The position numbers were made by a program, and so were the translations under genes. The notes under the pieces are model-generated. The model searched no databases, was not told where the DNA came from, and worked only from the letters and a program-made list of their open reading frames with translations. Shown here one piece after another: positions 18,070 through 26,460 of a stretch of 64,000 nt of DNA. Each line of letters begins with the position of its first letter. Within the stretch, counting starts at the first letter, position 1. Source of the DNA: Hymenobacter sedentarius (GTDB taxonomy: Bacteria > Bacteroidota > Bacteroidia > Cytophagales > Hymenobacteraceae); contig NZ_CP013909.1 of the NCBI RefSeq assembly GCF_001507645.1, positions 558,001-622,000 of the forward strand, written 5' to 3'.

Positions 18070-19095
18070 ATGCGCTACCTGCTTTTCCTCTTATTCTGCT
18101 GCTTCGCACTTGCTCCTACTCAGGAAGCGCGGGCACAGAACGTGACCCGCCAAGCCCACCCGTTAGCCGTCGACACGGCTTTTTTATTGCCCGTCAACGG
18201 GGTGAAGCAGTACCTGGAAATCAAGGGCGCCTCCCGAACCAAACCGGTGCTGCTTTTCATTCACGGGGGGCCGGGCTGGCCGGCGACGCCGATGAACCGC
18301 AAATACAACCGCGACTTGGCCAACGACTTTGTGTTCGTTTCCTGGGACCAGCGCAATTGCGGCAAGTCGCAAACCGACACGACGGTGGCTTTGACGCCGG
18401 ACCTCTACGTCGAAGACGCGCATCAGGTCACGCGCTTTTTACAGCAGGCGTTTCATCAGCGGAAAATTTTCATCGTCGGCCACAGCTGGGGCAGTTTTGT
18501 GGGGGCGCAATTGGTGCAACGGTATCCGCAGGATTACGCCGCGTACATCGGGGTGAGCCAATTAATCGACTTCGGCCAGTCGGCGCTGCTCACCCGCACC
18601 TACGTGCAACAGCAGGCGGCTTTGCGCCACGACACGGCCACCTTGCACGCGCTGGCTCGCATCCCCCTGTCAGCAGCGACGGGGTTCAGCGGGGGCCCCC
18701 ATGACCTGTTTACCTTCCTGGCGCTGACGGGTCCCTACCGCTCCAGCCCCAACGTACCGGAATTGCCCAGCCCCACGCAGCTCTACGGCGATTATCCGGC
18801 GCCGCAGTGGATGGCCCCGGTGATGCGCACCCTGCCCCCGCTCTTCCCGTACGTAAATGGCGGAAAAACGAAGCTATTGCAGAACTCCGTATTTGAACTG
18901 CCGGTGTACTTTTTTGTCGGCAAATACGACCACAACACCGAGCCGGAACTCGCCCGCCACTACTTTGCGGGCCTCCAGGCCCCCAAAAAGCAGTGGTTTG
19001 AGTTTGCGCACAGCGGCCACGCGCCCAACTGGGAAGAACCCGCCCTGTTCCACCGCCGGCTCGTGCAAATAGCAGCCGAGAACAAATCGAAATAA
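18070..19095 (+). CDS. Secreted alpha/beta hydrolase (proline iminopeptidase-like)
   Basis: 341 residues from ATG 18070, with signal peptide MRYLLFLLFCCFALAP ending near EARAQ. The oxyanion-hole motif HGGPG and the WDQRNCGKS loop are those of the proline iminopeptidase/prolyl aminopeptidase group. The nucleophile elbow is GHSWGS; the acid is probably the Asp of VGKYDH and the base the His of HSGHAPNWE. All triad members are present. It probably releases N-terminal residues from peptides or hydrolyses an ester in the periplasm. An upstream in-frame start at 17968 would spoil the signal peptide and is rejected. Confidence 0.87.
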   Translation: MRYLLFLLFCCFALAPTQEARAQNVTRQAHPLAVDTAFLLPVNGVKQYLEIKGASRTKPVLLFIHGGPGWPATPMNRKYNRDLANDFVFVSWDQRNCGKSQTDTTVALTPDLYVEDAHQVTRFLQQAFHQRKIFIVGHSWGSFVGAQLVQRYPQDYAAYIGVSQLIDFGQSALLTRTYVQQQAALRHDTATLHALARIPLSAATGFSGGPHDLFTFLALTGPYRSSPNVPELPSPTQLYGDYPAPQWMAPVMRTLPPLFPYVNGGKTKLLQNSVFELPVYFFVGKYDHNTEPELARHYFAGLQAPKKQWFEFAHSGHAPNWEEPALFHRRLVQIAAENKSK

Positions 19096-19337
19096 CCGTG
19101 GCCACGACCGCTCCCATCCAGATGGGCGGCGCAAGGGGAATCCCCCCCGTACGGACCGAATATGGTGTATACCTGACTGAGTTTAGGGCTCGACCGTTTG
19201 GCTGAACTCGCTGAGCTTCGTAATGCTAAGGGTGGCCCAGTTATAGCAGCGGGGGTAACACCCTGTTACACGCGTTTAGGGGCTATTGCACGGCCAACTA
19301 GCCGCCCTGCACCGAGGTGGAGCGTTCACGGGGGCCG

Positions 19338-20576
19338 CTACTTTTTAGCCTGAAGCTGGTCGAGCCTTTTGCGAAGAGCAGGGGTTTCCTTCAGCTGCAA
19401 GGACCTGGTGTAGGAAGCAATTGCCAAGTCCGGCTGCTTTTGGGCTTCGTAGTAGTAGCCCATGGCAGCGTGCGCACTGGGGCTGGCAGGATAATTTTGC
19501 AGGTTTAGCTGAAAAAGCGCCAGCGCGTTTGGGGCTTGCCCGGATTTAGGCAAAAGGTTATAACCCATTCTAGTAACGAGTGGCTCGGGCGGCAGCACCG
19601 GGTAGCCTACCCGTGCCGAAACCCGCTGATAATGCGCCACCAGCTTGGCCGCGGCCTCGATTGGCTTGTCCGCAAAGATGGTACTGTACTCCGCCGGCGA
19701 CAGCATGTAGGACTGAAAAATGTATCTCAGCGCATCGTAGGTCGCATCCACTGTTACCAAACTGTGCGTGTCGGTGGGGTAATAGCGGTAAGCCGACCGT
19801 AATCCGTTGCTTTTGTTGCGGGCTAAATCCTGGCGCAGCTTCCACTTCGCACGGGTATGCTGCCCGTCTACCGACGGGTCTTTAGCCGCGAGCACCGAAT
19901 CCAGGCCGGTCGTATTGGCCGAGGCAACAAATAACGTGCGTCCTTGAAAACGAGGCTGGGCGAACGCCTCGTGGACTTCCTGGAGGAGCTTTCCGCCGTC
20001 CCACCACATGCTGGGGTCCAGGGCCACATAATTCTCAAACAAGGTGGCGTGGTGCACCAGCGTGTTCATCACCAGCAGCCCCCCAAACGAGTGGCCAATC
20101 AGGGTGCGGTGGGCCGAGGCCGGGTAGTGCGCTTCGATGTAGGGAATTAACTCTTTTTCTATAAAGGCGGTGAAGTTTTCGGCGCCGCCGGCTGTTTTCA
20201 GCTCTTCGGCGGACATGTCCTCCACACTGGTCGGGCGCGAGGTCGTCAGGTCGCGCGTACGCTGGGTGTTGGTGATGCCCACCACAATCATTTCCGGGAA
20301 TACGCTACTCGTCGCGGCGCTCAGGCGCTGAATGATGTCCGCGGTGTAGGCAAAATGAGAGGCGCCGTCGAGCAAGTACACCACCGGGTAGCGTTGCTTG
20401 GCAAGCGTCGAGAAGCTGGCGCTGGCCGGCATAGACACCCACACCTTGCGCTGCTCGTTGAGCACCGTAGACCTAAGACTGTCGACTTGGCCGATGACGA
20501 TAGCGCCATTCTTTACGGTTTGCGCCTGAGCCAGGGCGGGGCCGACCAACAATAACAGGAAGAGAAGTTGCTTCAT
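19338..20576 (-). CDS. Exported esterase (esterase D/Fes-like) with C-terminal TPR
   Basis: 412 residues from ATG 20576, with signal peptide LLFLLLLVGPALAQAQ. The putative-esterase domain (about 20-290) has YPVVYLLDG, MIVVGITNTQRTRDL and nucleophile motif GHSFGG; the catalytic His is likely in TDTHSLV. The Trp-rich ALDPSMWW is typical of the siderophore/carboxyl-esterase group. The last 60 residues form a TPR-like helix pair (AHAAMGYYYEAQKQPDLAIASYTRSL). The substrate is unknown: an acyl ester such as a sugar- or siderophore-ester is possible. The gene is alone, convergent with the hydrolase at 18070. Confidence 0.85.
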   Translation of the reverse strand: MKQLLFLLLLVGPALAQAQTVKNGAIVIGQVDSLRSTVLNEQRKVWVSMPASASFSTLAKQRYPVVYLLDGASHFAYTADIIQRLSAATSSVFPEMIVVGITNTQRTRDLTTSRPTSVEDMSAEELKTAGGAENFTAFIEKELIPYIEAHYPASAHRTLIGHSFGGLLVMNTLVHHATLFENYVALDPSMWWDGGKLLQEVHEAFAQPRFQGRTLFVASANTTGLDSVLAAKDPSVDGQHTRAKWKLRQDLARNKSNGLRSAYRYYPTDTHSLVTVDATYDALRYIFQSYMLSPAEYSTIFADKPIEAAAKLVAHYQRVSARVGYPVLPPEPLVTRMGYNLLPKSGQAPNALALFQLNLQNYPASPSAHAAMGYYYEAQKQPDLAIASYTRSLQLKETPALRKRLDQLQAKK

Positions 20577-20908
20577 GCAGAAGGAGGTGAGTTTAAGCGC
20601 CCAAATGTACAAGCGCATATAGGAAAAAGCATGATTCGCTCGGTACCAGCCGACCATCAATTAACCGCTCGTTTGCGTGAACCTCTGCCCATCGGTGCTT
20701 ACCGAGCCGGCAAAGTGGCCCTACGGTTCAGATTGAGTTCAAGAAACTCGTTCACTAATCAAAGTTCATTTAATTCGGAGGTGAGACGAGTTTCGTAAAC
20801 TCCTTTCGTAGTCGGGGCTTCGGTCCCTTTGCCCTTCCAAAGAGCAAGACAGATACTACCAGACAACCGCTCGTCACGTGGCGAACTAAGCCTCATGCGG
20901 TGCCCCGG
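20577..20908. other. Intergenic gap without gene
   Basis: 332 bases between two leftward genes. Apart from a short 9-base inverted repeat (GAAACTCGT around 20743 and its complement around 20787) I see nothing. It probably holds the promoter of the esterase gene. Confidence 0.4.
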
Positions 20909-23245
20909 TTAGCTGGGTCCGTTCACGGGCAGGCCCAGGTGGATGGTGGTGCCCTGGCCTTCTTGGCTGTCGACCGTCAAAGAGCCGCCGTGGCCTTGGG
21001 CAATGATGTCGTGGCTGAGCGAGAGGCCCAGTCCCGTGCCTTCCCCGGTGGGCTTGGTGGTGAAGAAGGGCTGGAAGATTTTCGCTTGCACGGCCGCGCT
21101 CATGCCCGGGCCGTTGTCGCGCACCCGGATCTCGACGTGCCCATTCACGCGCGCGGTCGCCAGGCTCACGGTGGGCCGGTAGCCGGCCTCGCCGGTGCGC
21201 TGGCGCTGCTGCACGGCGTAGAAGGCGTTGCTGAACAAGTTGAGCAGCACCCGGCCCACGTCACCGCTCACCACCCTCACCTGGGGCAGCTCCGGCGCCA
21301 GGTCGATCCGGAGCTCGGCGTTGAAGCTCTTGTCTTTGGCCCGTAACCCTTGGTAGGCCAGGTGCAGGTACTCCTCGCACAAGCGGTTGAGGTCGGTGGG
21401 CGCCCGCTCGCCGGTGCTCGTACGGCTGTGCTCGAGCATGCCTTTGACGATGCCGGCCGCCCGCTGCCCGTGCTGGGTGATTTTGCCCAGGTTCTGGCGG
21501 ACGTCGGCGGCCAAGGCGGCCACTTCCTCCCCGTCGCCGGCCGCTTGCGCTTCTTCCAACTCCCCCATCAATTCGTTGCTGACTTCGGAGAAGTTGTTGA
21601 CGAAGTTCAGGGGATTTTGAATCTCGTGGGCGATGCCGGCCGTCAGTTCCCCCAGGCTCGCCATCTTCTCTTTCTGAATCAACTGGGCTTGCGTGGCGCG
21701 CAGGTCGGTGAGCGCCCGGGTAGTTTGGTCGCGCTGGGCCTGAATTTCAGCTTTTTGCTGGTGCAGCAGGGCGTTGGCTTGCTGCTTTTGCCGGTTGGCG
21801 CGCCACAGGACCAAGCCCAGGCCCGCCAGCCCGGCGAGCCCGGCCAGGGTAGCCCACAGCAGCAGGCGCTGGCGTCGGGCCCGGAACGCCTGCTGCACCT
21901 GGGCCAGGCGCAGGCTTTGGATGCGGGCCTGCTGGGCCCGCTCGGCGCGCTCGGCCTCGTAGCCGGCCACGTGAAAGGCGCCTTGCTGGGTGCTGAGCGA
22001 GTCGGCGAGCGCCAACCCGAGGCGGGCGTAGCGCCCGGCCAGCTCTGTTCGCCCTTGCCGGGCGTAGAAGTCGGCCAGCGCGCGCAGGTAGGCCAGCCGC
22101 AGCGGCACCCCCTTGCCCGCGCAGGCCTTGCGGTAGGCCGCCAACCAGGCGGCTTCGGCCCGGGCGGGCTCGTGGCGGGCGGCGTAGTAGCGCGCCCAGG
22201 TCGCGTCCAGTTCCAACTGGTTGCTAAAAAATAGCCCCAGGTGCAAGGAGTCGACTAGGTGCTGCGCACGAGCCAGCAGGGGCCGGGCTTCGGCCACACG
22301 CTTCATGTCGAGCAGCACGGCGCTTTTGAGGGCTAGTCCGTAGGCTTGAATAACGGGCACCCCGGCCGCGTAGCTTCGGGTGGTATCGGCGGGGTTGCCC
22401 GCCAGGGCCAGGTCCGCGTGGCGCAGGGCGGCGGGGTAGTTGCCCAGCCGGCGGTAGGCCTGGACCATGCCCCAGTAAATGCCAGCGTTGGCGTCGTAGC
22501 CGGGTCGCTGGGGCAAGGTGGCCTCCACGGCCTGCCCCTGGCGCAGGTAGTGCAGGGCCTTGGCGGGGTTGCCCCACGCGGCGTACGCTTCCCCCGCTGT
22601 TTCCAACTCGCTTGCCTGGTTATAACGATTGAACGGGCGGTATACGTCGGCTGAGCGCAGGTAATGACCGATGCCGTGGTTGTAGTCGCCCTGGTTCAAG
22701 AAATAGTACCCCAGCAACCGGTGGCAATGGGCCATGTTCACCGGCGCGCCGCGTGACTGGTACTGGGCCAGCTTGGCTTGTAAGTAAGCCCGTTGCGCTG
22801 CCGGACGATTAAGTTTCCTAAGCTGCACGGCAACACGCGACAAGGTGAGTGGACACGCCCAGCCCAGCCGGTCAAACACCGCCACGGCAGCGCGCAGGCT
22901 GTCGAGCGCGCGGACGGGCGCGTTGCCGGCTTTCGCGAGTTGGTAGCCCGCGCGCTCCAGGCGAAAAGCGGCGGCTTCGGGGCGCCGCAGCCGGCGCAGC
23001 AGCGGCAGCAGTTCCTGGTCCAGCTTGTCGAGTTCAGCATCCGACCGGTAGCCGCGCATTTCGTGCAGGTGCAGCAGGGTGCGCAGGCGGGCCGTGTCGG
23101 CGTGCTGCGTGTCGAGCACCCGGCGCAGCGAGTCGGGGTTGGCTTCCCAGTAGCGGCGGCTGGGCGTAGGGTGGAGGGGCGTCTGGGCCCGCACCGCCGG
23201 AACGGCTGAGAGCCACAGCAGGGCAAGCAAAAGAAACACGCGCAT
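20909..23245 (-). CDS. TPR-containing membrane sensor histidine kinase (paralogue A)
   Basis: 778 residues. Signal peptide (LLLALLWLSAVPAVRAQ), then a periplasmic TPR-like helical array (about 40-430; repeats such as GDYNHGIGHYLRSADVYR). A membrane helix lies at about 462-485, followed by a coiled-coil linker (QKAEIQAQRDQ) and a HisKA dimerisation domain with His near 540 (AGIAHEIQNPLNFVNNFSE). The HATPase_c domain has RVLLNLFSNAFYAV, DNGPGM and GTGLGLSLS. All kinase motifs are present, but no response regulator lies beside it. It is a tandem duplicate of the gene at 23457. The signal sensed is unknown. Confidence 0.93.
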   Translation of the reverse strand: MRVFLLLALLWLSAVPAVRAQTPLHPTPSRRYWEANPDSLRRVLDTQHADTARLRTLLHLHEMRGYRSDAELDKLDQELLPLLRRLRRPEAAAFRLERAGYQLAKAGNAPVRALDSLRAAVAVFDRLGWACPLTLSRVAVQLRKLNRPAAQRAYLQAKLAQYQSRGAPVNMAHCHRLLGYYFLNQGDYNHGIGHYLRSADVYRPFNRYNQASELETAGEAYAAWGNPAKALHYLRQGQAVEATLPQRPGYDANAGIYWGMVQAYRRLGNYPAALRHADLALAGNPADTTRSYAAGVPVIQAYGLALKSAVLLDMKRVAEARPLLARAQHLVDSLHLGLFFSNQLELDATWARYYAARHEPARAEAAWLAAYRKACAGKGVPLRLAYLRALADFYARQGRTELAGRYARLGLALADSLSTQQGAFHVAGYEAERAERAQQARIQSLRLAQVQQAFRARRQRLLLWATLAGLAGLAGLGLVLWRANRQKQQANALLHQQKAEIQAQRDQTTRALTDLRATQAQLIQKEKMASLGELTAGIAHEIQNPLNFVNNFSEVSNELMGELEEAQAAGDGEEVAALAADVRQNLGKITQHGQRAAGIVKGMLEHSRTSTGERAPTDLNRLCEEYLHLAYQGLRAKDKSFNAELRIDLAPELPQVRVVSGDVGRVLLNLFSNAFYAVQQRQRTGEAGYRPTVSLATARVNGHVEIRVRDNGPGMSAAVQAKIFQPFFTTKPTGEGTGLGLSLSHDIIAQGHGGSLTVDSQEGQGTTIHLGLPVNGPS

Positions 23246-23456
23246 ACAATTTAGGGATCACGCCGCCAGCCCTGCGCGGAAGGGGAAGTAACGACAGGGA
23301 CCGTAGAACTTTTCGCGGCAAGCTACGACCCAATGGGTCGCTTTCCATCGGCCACTTGGGGACAATCAAAGCGGGCGGAATGGCAGCAGTGAACCGGGCT
23401 GTTAGTTTACGAAAACGGTGGTGGCTTAAAAGCGCTTCGTTCAGAAATAGGAGGGT

Positions 23457-25823
23457 TCAGGTTGCCGCCACGTGCGCGGTCCCGTTCAGAGGCAATGCTA
23501 TGGAGAAGGTAGTACCATGGCCTACTTGGCTCTCCGCGCTGAGCGACCCGCCGTGGCCCTGGGCAATGATGTCGTGGCTCAAGGAGAGGCCCAAGCCCGT
23601 GCCCTCGCCGGTGGGCTTGGTGGTGAAGAAGGGCTGGAAGATCTTGGCCTGCACCGGTTCGCTCATGCCCGTGCCGTTGTCGCGCACCCGAATTTCTACG
23701 TGCCCATCCAGCTGTTTCGTGCTGACCGATACGGTTGGTTTATAACTGCTTTCGCCGGTTTGCTGGCGCTGCTGCACGGCATAAAAAGCGTTGCTAAACA
23801 AGTTGAGCAAGACCCGGCCCACGTCGCCGCTCACGGCCTCCACCAGTGGCAGGCCCGCCGCAAAATGCGTTTTCAGCGCTGCATTGAAGGTCTTGTCTTT
23901 GGCGCGCAGGCCCTGGTAGGCTAGGCGCAGATACTCGTCGCAGAGCTGGTTGAGGTCCGTCGGGGTGCGCTCGCCGGTGCTGGCGCGGCTGTGCTCGAGC
24001 ATGCCCTTAACGATGGCCGCCGCCCGCTTGCCGTGCTGCGTGATTTTGCCCAGGTTCTGGGCCACGTCGCCCGCCAACTCGGCCGCCTCAGCGGTATCAC
24101 TGGCGGCCAGTGCCTGTTGGAGCTCTTCTACCAGCTCGGTGCTGACTTCCGAGAAGTTGTTGACGAAGTTCAAAGGGTTCTGAATCTCGTGGGCGATGCC
24201 GGCGGTCAGCTCGCCCAGGCTGGCCATCTTTTCCTTCTGAACCAGCTGGGCTTGGGTCGCGCGCAACTCGGTCAGGGAAGTGCCGAGTTGGTCGCGCTGG
24301 CTTTGGAGGTCGTGCTTCTGGCGCGTGACGGCCTCATTGAGCTGGCTGAGCTGCTCGTTGGCCCGCTGCTTTTGACGGTTAGCGCGCCAGAGCACGAAAC
24401 CCAGGCCAGCCAGCACGGCCAGCACGGCCAAGGTGGAAAAGAACAGCAGGCGCTGGCGGCGGGCGCGGGCCGCGTCCTGCACTTGGGCCAGGCGCAGGGC
24501 CGCGATGCGCTGCTGCTGGACCTGCTCGGCGCGCTCGGCCTCGTAGCTGGCCACCTGGAAGGCGCCCTGCTGGGTGCGGAGCGAATCGGCAAGGGCCAAG
24601 CCGAGGCGGGCATAACGGCCGGCGGGGTCCGGTTGCCCCCGCTGGGCGTAAAAATCAGCCAATGCGCGTAGGTAGGCCAAACGGAGCGGGACAATCTTTA
24701 GCTCGCGGGCCTTGCGGTAGGCCGTGAGCCAGGCTTGTTCCGCGCGAGCGGGCTGGCCTTGGGCGGCATAGTAGCGGGCCCGGGTCGCGTCCAGCTCCAA
24801 GTAGCCGTTGGGGGTGTCAAAAGGGATTTTTAAGGAATCCGCCAATTGCTGCGCCCGCACCAGCAGGGGCCCGGCCTCGGCTACGCGGCGCAGGTCGAGC
24901 AGCACCGCGCTCTTGGACACCAGCCCGTAAGCCCGGTCAATGAGAAACTGGAACGCATAGGCGCGGATGGTGTCGGTCGGCCCGCCGCGCGTCAGCGACT
25001 TATTGGCGTAGCGCAGGGCGGCCGCGTCGTTGCCCAGGTGACGGTAGGCTTGGGCCATGTTGCGGTACGTGTACGGGTCAAAGGCAGCACCCGTGCGCGG
25101 GGGCAGGGTCGCGCCCACGGCCAGCGACTGCTGCATGTAGGCCAGGGCCTTGGCCGGGTTGCCCCACTCCGCGTACTGCGCCCCGACTACTTTCAACTCG
25201 TTTACCTGCGAAGTCCGTTGGAAGGTGCGGTAGAGGTCGGCCGAGCGCAGGTAGTGGCCGATGGCTTGGTTGTAGTCGCCCCGCTGCACTAAAGGCGCGC
25301 CCAGCAGATGGTGGCAAGCGGCCAGATTTTCCCGCGCCCCGCGGGTTTTATACTGAGCCACTTTGGCTTGAAAATAAGCGATTCGCTTCTCCGGCTGATT
25401 GAGTGCTCTGAACATGGCCCCGACTTCCCCCAAAAGTCCCGGCGCCGGTCGGCCCACACTGTCAAACGCCTCTACGGAGGCTTGCACCGCCCTTAGCCGC
25501 GTGGCGAGGTCGGCTTTGGTCTTAAATAGCTGGTAGTCGACATAATAGAGTTGGAAGGCGTGGGCCTCGGGCCGCTTCAGGCGGCGCAACAGCTGGATGC
25601 GTTCCTGAGCCAAGGAGTCAAAGTCGCCTGCTGACCGGTAGCCCCCCACATCGAACATGTGCAGCAGCGTGCGCAGGCGAGCCGTGTCTTGCCGCTGCGT
25701 GTCGAGCACGCGGCGCAGCGAGTCGCCGTCGGCTTCCCAGTAGCGGTGGGCGGGCGTGGTCTGGGCCCGCACCGCGGGTGCGGCCGCCAGCCACAGCAAG
25801 GCCAGCAAAAGAAGGTATCGCAT
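23457..25823 (-). CDS. TPR-containing membrane sensor histidine kinase (paralogue B)
   Basis: 788 residues from ATG 25823, where the signal peptide (LLLLALLWLAAAPAVRAQ) begins. It has the same architecture as its neighbour: TPR array, one membrane helix, a coiled coil, His near 545 (IAHEIQNPLNF), N-box NLFSNAFYAV, and G-boxes DNGTGM and GTGLGLSLS. The HisKA/HATPase part is near-identical in wording to paralogue A and the TPR sensor part is more divergent, which indicates duplication followed by sensor divergence. There is a 211-base gap to paralogue A. Its upstream region contains the dyad array at 26123-26233. Confidence 0.93.
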   Translation of the reverse strand: MRYLLLLALLWLAAAPAVRAQTTPAHRYWEADGDSLRRVLDTQRQDTARLRTLLHMFDVGGYRSAGDFDSLAQERIQLLRRLKRPEAHAFQLYYVDYQLFKTKADLATRLRAVQASVEAFDSVGRPAPGLLGEVGAMFRALNQPEKRIAYFQAKVAQYKTRGARENLAACHHLLGAPLVQRGDYNQAIGHYLRSADLYRTFQRTSQVNELKVVGAQYAEWGNPAKALAYMQQSLAVGATLPPRTGAAFDPYTYRNMAQAYRHLGNDAAALRYANKSLTRGGPTDTIRAYAFQFLIDRAYGLVSKSAVLLDLRRVAEAGPLLVRAQQLADSLKIPFDTPNGYLELDATRARYYAAQGQPARAEQAWLTAYRKARELKIVPLRLAYLRALADFYAQRGQPDPAGRYARLGLALADSLRTQQGAFQVASYEAERAEQVQQQRIAALRLAQVQDAARARRQRLLFFSTLAVLAVLAGLGFVLWRANRQKQRANEQLSQLNEAVTRQKHDLQSQRDQLGTSLTELRATQAQLVQKEKMASLGELTAGIAHEIQNPLNFVNNFSEVSTELVEELQQALAASDTAEAAELAGDVAQNLGKITQHGKRAAAIVKGMLEHSRASTGERTPTDLNQLCDEYLRLAYQGLRAKDKTFNAALKTHFAAGLPLVEAVSGDVGRVLLNLFSNAFYAVQQRQQTGESSYKPTVSVSTKQLDGHVEIRVRDNGTGMSEPVQAKIFQPFFTTKPTGEGTGLGLSLSHDIIAQGHGGSLSAESQVGHGTTFSIALPLNGTAHVAAT

Positions 25824-26122
25824 GGAAACAGGGCCACGCCGCCAGCCCCGCGCGGCAGTGAAATTAATTAAAGAGGAAGTTGGGCTACGGGCAGGCAAGC
25901 TACAACCCGATTGGTCGCTTGCCACAGGTGAGCCGGTTGACTTCCAAGGACTCCGAGTTTATAGCACCGGTTGGCGAGGGAGTTCAAGGAAACGGTCGAA
26001 ACAGCCACCCCAGAAAAAGGGCAACACAGGGGGTTGTGCGAAAGAATTGGCTACTTCCTACCGGTTTCCGGCGCAAACGCGGCTTCGCAAGGCCTTCACT
26101 GGCGGGGCCTTTTCACTCCTGC

Positions 26123-26233
26123 TGGTTTTAACCGTGGTTTTAACCTGGTTCAAATACGGTTAAAACCACGGTTAAAACCATGTAGACCCTGTTTTTAACA
26201 TGGTTTTAACCAAATCCACACGTGGTTTTAACC
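26123..26233. repeat. Array of six GGTT-TT/AA-AACC dyads forming a 23-bp perfect hairpin
   Basis: GGTTTTAACC occurs at 26124, 26136, 26202 and 26224, and its complement GGTTAAAACC at 26158 and 26170. Each 10-mer is itself a GGTT-NN-AACC dyad. The first four copies form a perfect inverted repeat, 26123-26145 against 26158-26180, with a 12-base loop. The last two can pair alternatively with copies three and four. Start spacings are 12, 22, 12, 32 and 22. The array lies between two divergent genes (kinase B leftward, amidohydrolase rightward). It could be an operator cluster or an RNA structure. The rest of 25824-26460 shows nothing else. Confidence 0.85.
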
Positions 26234-26460
26234 CCTGGTAGATCACTAAAAGGAGGGGTTAAGCACGCCCCGTTTGGGCCTGTTCAGTGAGAACAAGTGC
26301 GCCGTTTGTCCCTCCATCGCGCACCAGCAGGCGAACGTTGGGTAAGGCACAGAATCTCAATGCCCTTGAATTATGTACCGCTGCGTGCCTTGCTCGACAT
26401 TACGGGTCTACCTTGCCCTTGCTTTGCTTACAATGGCCTCCGCCCATCTTACTCAAAAAC

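Noticed and set aside
26123..26233. CRISPR array interpretation of the GGTTTTAACC repeats
   Set aside because: Units are 10 bases, alternate in orientation and have irregular short spacers; no cas genes are nearby.
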